Source of the DNA: Cupriavidus sp. D384
Lineage (GTDB): Bacteria > Pseudomonadota > Gammaproteobacteria > Burkholderiales > Burkholderiaceae
Length of the DNA stretch: 64,000 nucleotides
Direction: 5' to 3'
Assembly: GCF_001652915.1 (NCBI RefSeq)
Contig: NZ_BBQI01000009.1
Coordinates: forward strand, 248,001-312,000
Part shown: positions 60,712 to 64,000 of the stretch, piece after piece
Numbering within the stretch: the stretch's first letter is position 1
Layout: each line of letters begins with the position of its first letter
Notes under the pieces: generated by a model
The model's database searches: none
The model's input: the letters and a program-made list of their open reading frames with translations, nothing else
What the model was told of the DNA's origin: nothing
Position numbers and translations under genes: made by a program

Positions 60712-61629
60712 TCAGGCGAAGGCTGGCTGGACTTGCGGCAGGAAGGCCGTCGGCGCTTCCTCGACCTTGTCGAAGGTCACGATCTCGTAGGCTTCCTGGT
60801 CGGCCAGCAGTGCGCGCAGCAGCTGGTTGTTCAGGCCATGACCCGACTTGTGGGCAATGTACGCGCCGATCAGCGGATGGCCCACCACATACAGGTCGCC
60901 GATGGCATCGAGGATCTTGTGGCGAACGAACTCGTCGCCGTAGCGCAGTTCCTCGTTGTTCAGCATGCGGTGCTCGTCGAGCACGATCGCGTTATCCAGG
61001 CTGCCGCCACGGGCCAGGCCCATCTCGCGCAGCGCTTCCACCTCGTGGGCAAAGCCAAAGGTGCGGGCTCGCGCGATTTCGCGGACATAGCTCGTATCGG
61101 CAAAGTCGATCGAGAACGTCTGGCCGGTCTTGTCGACGGCCGGATGGCGGAAGTCGATCGTGAACGCGAGCTTGAAACCGAAGAACGGCTCCAGGCGCGC
61201 CAGCTTGTCGCCCTCGCGCACTTCCACGGCCTTCTTGACGCGGATGAAACGCTTGGCCGCCGGCTGTTCCTCGATGCCTGCCGACTGCAGCAGGAACACA
61301 AACGAAGCCGCGCTGCCATCCATGATCGGGATTTCCTCGGCGTCGACGTCGACGTAGAGGTTGTCGATGCCCAGGCCGGCGCAAGCCGACATCAGGTGCT
61401 CGACGGTCGAAACGCGGGCGCCGTCCTTCTGCAGGACCGACGCCAGTCGGGTATCGCCAATGGCGCTGGCGGCCACGGGAATTTCCACCGCTTCCGGCAG
61501 ATCGACGCGCGTAAAGACGATGCCGGTATCGGCGGGGGCCGGCCTCAGCGACAGCGTCACCTTGCGACCCGAGTGCAAACCGATGCCGACCGTCTTCACC
61601 ACGGATTTGATAGTGCGCTGTTTGAGCAT
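60712..61629 (-). CDS. lpxC: UDP-3-O-acyl-N-acetylglucosamine deacetylase LpxC
   Basis: A 305-residue zinc enzyme, the committed step of lipid A synthesis. Zinc ligands and active-site motifs are seen in [11 protein letters not shown] (about 76-86), [11 protein letters not shown] (about 237-247) and the catalytic His in [27 protein letters not shown] is conserved at the N-terminus. A plausible promoter (TTGGAA, 18 bases, TAATAA on the minus strand) lies at about 61638-61670. It lies downstream of the peroxiredoxin and ftsZ genes. Confidence 0.97.
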   Translation of the reverse strand: MLKQRTIKSVVKTVGIGLHSGRKVTLSLRPAPADTGIVFTRVDLPEAVEIPVAASAIGDTRLASVLQKDGARVSTVEHLMSACAGLGIDNLYVDVDAEEIPIMDGSAASFVFLLQSAGIEEQPAAKRFIRVKKAVEVREGDKLARLEPFFGFKLAFTIDFRHPAVDKTGQTFSIDFADTSYVREIARARTFGFAHEVEALREMGLARGGSLDNAIVLDEHRMLNNEELRYGDEFVRHKILDAIGDLYVVGHPLIGAYIAHKSGHGLNNQLLRALLADQEAYEIVTFDKVEEAPTAFLPQVQPAFA

Positions 61630-61783
61630 GACGGCCTCAACTATTATTAAAAGCTATTGGGCGTAATTTCCAATAACGCGATACTACCATTTCTGGATGT
61701 ATTGCGCTGCACCACTTTGTGTCCGGGTGTTATGCATTGTTAATGAGACGCCCAATACATCACTTTCATTGACACGCTTCGTG

Positions 61784-62290
61784 TCAGGCGCGCAACGCTT
61801 CCAGAATGGCTTCGGCGCTGCTGACCTTGAATTCGCCGGGTTCCTCGACGGCCAGGTGGGTGACCACGCCGTCGTCGATAACCATGGCATAGCGCTTGGC
61901 GCGCACGCCCAGGCCGCGCTGGCTCAGGTCCTGGTCCAGGCCCAGCGCCTTGGCCCACTGCCCAGCGCCGTCGGCCATCATGCGGACCTTGCCGTCGGTC
62001 TTCTGCTCACGGCCCCAGGCGCCCATCACGAAGGCGTCGTTGACCGAATGGCACCACACTTCGTCCACGCCGGCCGCACGCAGCTGGTCGTTGGCCTTGA
62101 CGAAGCCCGGCACATGCTTGGCCGAGCAGGTAGGCGTGAACGCGCCGGGCAGGCCGAACACCACGATCTTCTTGCCCTTGACGAGATCGGCCACCGGGAA
62201 GGCATTGGGGCCGAGCGCGCAGCCGCCGGTCTCGGTTTCAAAGAATTCGTACAACGTGGCGTCGGGGACGCGCTGGCCAACGGCGATCAT
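61784..62290 (-). CDS. Prx5-type peroxiredoxin
   Basis: A 168-residue peroxidase. The peroxidatic Cys is in PGAFTPTCSAKHVPGF (about residue 50), typical of Prx5/AhpE-like proteins that use glutathione or thioredoxin. The start at 62290 is chosen from the conserved MIAVGQRVPDATLYEF; the upstream open frame through the GC-rich hairpin is not coding. It is placed between ftsZ and lpxC, a Burkholderiales feature. Confidence 0.93.
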   Translation of the reverse strand: MIAVGQRVPDATLYEFFETETGGCALGPNAFPVADLVKGKKIVVFGLPGAFTPTCSAKHVPGFVKANDQLRAAGVDEVWCHSVNDAFVMGAWGREQKTDGKVRMMADGAGQWAKALGLDQDLSQRGLGVRAKRYAMVIDDGVVTHLAVEEPGEFKVSSAEAILEALRA

Positions 62291-62404
62291 TTTGAACAGT
62301 CCTCTAGCGTGTCTGCTGTGGATCGAAAACCTGCCTGCATCATAGGGGCGGATGCCGCCGCCACCAAGCGGCGCGGCATGCGGGTGCAGCAGGAAATACC
62401 TGGG

Positions 62405-62450
62405 ATTCAAAACGCCGCGCGGCGCGTTGGGTAAACGCGCCGCGCGGACG
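62405..62450 (-). terminator. Terminator after ftsZ (minus strand)
   Basis: CCGCGCGGCGCGTT (62415-62428) pairs exactly with AACGCGCCGCGCGG (62434-62447) around GGGTA, then CGTTTTGAA on the minus strand. The 398-base gap 62291-62688 holds this and a short GC dyad (CCCGCCGCCGGGGGCGGG, near 62458) but no gene. Confidence 0.7.
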
Positions 62451-62688
62451 GAGACATCCCGCCGCCGGGGGCGGGAAACCAGTCCGGGGAGGCGGCCGAT
62501 GGCCTGCCTGCCCGGCAACGGGATGCGACGGACAACATGCGGCGTGGCGCGGCGCAGCCGCACGCGCTGACGGGTTGCGTCAGTCCAGGCAAACGCCGGG
62601 CGGATAGGGAGCGCCCAGGCGATGCGTGACGGACCTCTGGCAGCCTGTCAGGCGCGCGGCGGTTGCCGCTGCCCTGCCGGTTCCCAAC

Positions 62689-63882
62689 TTAGTCCGCCTG
62701 CTTGCGCAGGAAGGCCGGGATGTCGTACGTATCCACACCCTTTTCTTGCAGCGCCGCCACGTGGGCCGATGCCGACTCACGCGAGCTGCGCCACACCGCC
62801 GGGGTATCCAGGTTGCTGTAGTCCGGCGATGCATGGGCCGGCGCAGCCGTCAGGCCCGCCATCATCTGCACCGGGATGTTGTCCGTGCCGGTCTTCAGCA
62901 GCGTCATCGGCTGCTGCTTCTTGGCCGAACGGCCCAGGCCCGTCGCCACCACGGTCACGCGCAGGGCATCGCTCATCGAGTCGTCGTACACCGTACCGAA
63001 GATCACGGTCGCATCTTCCGCGGCGTAGCTGCGGATCGTGTTCATGACTTCCTTGGTTTCCGACAGCTTCAGCGAACGGCTGGCCGTGATGTTGACCAGC
63101 ACGCCACGCGCGCCGGACAGGTCCACGCCTTCCAGCAGCGGGCTGGCAACAGCCTGCTCGGCGGCCAGGCGGGCGCGATCCACGCCGGACACGGTTGCCG
63201 TGCCCATCATGGCCTTGCCCTGCTCGCCCATCACCGTCTTCACGTCTTCGAAGTCGACGTTCACCAGACCATCGACATTGATGATTTCGGCGATACCGGC
63301 CACGGCGTTGTGCAGCACGTCATCGGCGCACTGGAAGCACTTGTCCATCTCGGCGTCGTCGCCCATCACCTCGAACAGCTTCTCGTTGAGGACAACGATC
63401 AGCGAGTCCACCGACGATTCCAGCTCGCCCGAGCCATGTTCGGCCACCTTGGCGCGACGTGCGCCTTCGAAGTCGAACGGCTTGCTGACCACGCCCACGG
63501 TCAGGATGCCCATTTCCTTGGCCACCTGCGCCACGATCGGCGCGGCACCGGTACCGGTACCGCCGCCCATGCCGGCAGTGATGAAGACCATGTGGGCGCC
63601 ACGCAGCGAGTCGGCGATCTGCTCGCGCGCCTGCTCGGCACAGTTACGGCCCACTTCAGGCTTGGCGCCAGCGCCCAGCCCGGAATTGCCAAGCTGCAGC
63701 ACGCGCGAAGCGGTCGAACGCTTCAACGCCTGGGCATCGGTGTTCATGCAGATGAATTCCACGCCCTGCACGCCACGGCTGATCATGTGCTGCACGGCAT
63801 TGCCGCCCGCGCCGCCCACGCCCACCACCTTGATGATGGTGCCGTCCTGAATCTCCGTTTCGATCATGTCAAAGTCCATCAC
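62689..63882 (-). CDS. ftsZ: Cell division GTPase FtsZ
   Basis: A 397-residue tubulin homologue that forms the Z-ring. The GTP signature GGGTGTGAAP lies at about 107-116, GVGGAGGNAV near 21-30, and the conserved FtsA/ZipA-binding tail DTYDIPAFLRKQAD ends the protein. The linker is short. MMDFDM gives two possible starts. The ftsA gene is expected just beyond the window; the last 118 bases are the ftsA-ftsZ gap with no gene. Confidence 0.98.
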   Translation of the reverse strand: MMDFDMIETEIQDGTIIKVVGVGGAGGNAVQHMISRGVQGVEFICMNTDAQALKRSTASRVLQLGNSGLGAGAKPEVGRNCAEQAREQIADSLRGAHMVFITAGMGGGTGTGAAPIVAQVAKEMGILTVGVVSKPFDFEGARRAKVAEHGSGELESSVDSLIVVLNEKLFEVMGDDAEMDKCFQCADDVLHNAVAGIAEIINVDGLVNVDFEDVKTVMGEQGKAMMGTATVSGVDRARLAAEQAVASPLLEGVDLSGARGVLVNITASRSLKLSETKEVMNTIRSYAAEDATVIFGTVYDDSMSDALRVTVVATGLGRSAKKQQPMTLLKTGTDNIPVQMMAGLTAAPAHASPDYSNLDTPAVWRSSRESASAHVAALQEKGVDTYDIPAFLRKQAD

Positions 63883-64000
63883 TGCCTCCGAGAAAAATCA
63901 GTCCCCAAACGCTGCGGCCTCCCCGCCGCAACCCTTGGTTCCTGAACAAGAAACCATCAAAGAACTACTAGCCAATAAACCAACAAAAACTGCTTGACCT

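Overview
The window is chromosomal DNA of a high-GC betaproteobacterium. Gene content and order point to Burkholderiaceae, most likely Cupriavidus or Ralstonia: two orphan Bug-type solute-binding proteins, a lysine/alanine-rich histone H1-like protein, pilS-pilR-ampD, pilB-pilC-pilD-coaE-zapD-yacG, rplU-rpmA-obgE-proB and the ftsZ-peroxiredoxin-lpxC tail of the cell-division cluster. The genus is inferred from family knowledge, not from a search. Almost all of the window is core chromosome. I see no phage, insertion sequence, integrase, CRISPR array or rRNA operon.

Layout. 1-4.9 kb: 3' part of prmA, a zinc-ribbon/DUF3426 membrane protein, thiol peroxidase, a PfkB sugar/nucleoside kinase and a glycine-zipper lipoprotein. 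4.9-7.65 kb: the histone H1-like gene on the minus strand, with an internal 78-bp tandem repeat and three consecutive 3' hairpins, then about 1.9 kb with no convincing gene. 7.65-19.9 kb: accessory metabolism, namely a DUF2147 protein, two Bug proteins, a TonB-dependent siderophore receptor with its PiuC-type dioxygenase, a LysR regulator divergent from a tautomerase, an aldo/keto reductase, two lipoproteins, rdgC and an MDR oxidoreductase. 20-24.6 kb: class Ia ribonucleotide reductase (nrdA-nrdB) with NrdR-like boxes and an unusual inverted repeat in the leader. 25-30.6 kb: ampD, pilR, pilS, a small zinc-ribbon membrane protein and a CcsA/YpjD-like protein, divergent from ffh-hpt.

32.7-40 kb: two LysE-type exporters, an AraC regulator, a prolyl-4-hydroxylase-like dioxygenase, a lytic transglycosylase and proS, then divergent rppH and a CNP1-like lipoprotein. 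40-44.6 kb: proB, obgE, rpmA and rplU on the minus strand, and ispB on the plus strand. 44.7 kb: tRNA-Pro(CGG) with a clear promoter and terminator. 45.1-51 kb: pilB, pilC, pilD, coaE, zapD, yacG. 51-58.5 kb: NUDIX hydrolase, DUF815 ATPase, argJ, secA, M23 peptidase, dciA-like. 58.7-60.6 kb: an M20 amidohydrolase paired with an Mpv17/PMP22-like membrane protein. 60.7-63.9 kb: lpxC, peroxiredoxin, ftsZ.

Functional links: PilS/PilR at 25-29 kb is the usual sigma-54 regulator of type IV pilin, and pilBCD at 45-49 kb is the pilus motor, platform and prepilin peptidase. The receptor and PiuC pair serve siderophore-iron uptake. SecA, the M23 peptidase, FtsZ, ZapD, LpxC and AmpD cover envelope growth and division. 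No large new system is evident. The best leads are the gene-free 5.7-7.65 kb tract, the M20/Mpv17-like pair behind two palindromes, a possible leaderless 32-residue membrane protein at 43.4 kb, and the nrd leader inverted repeat.
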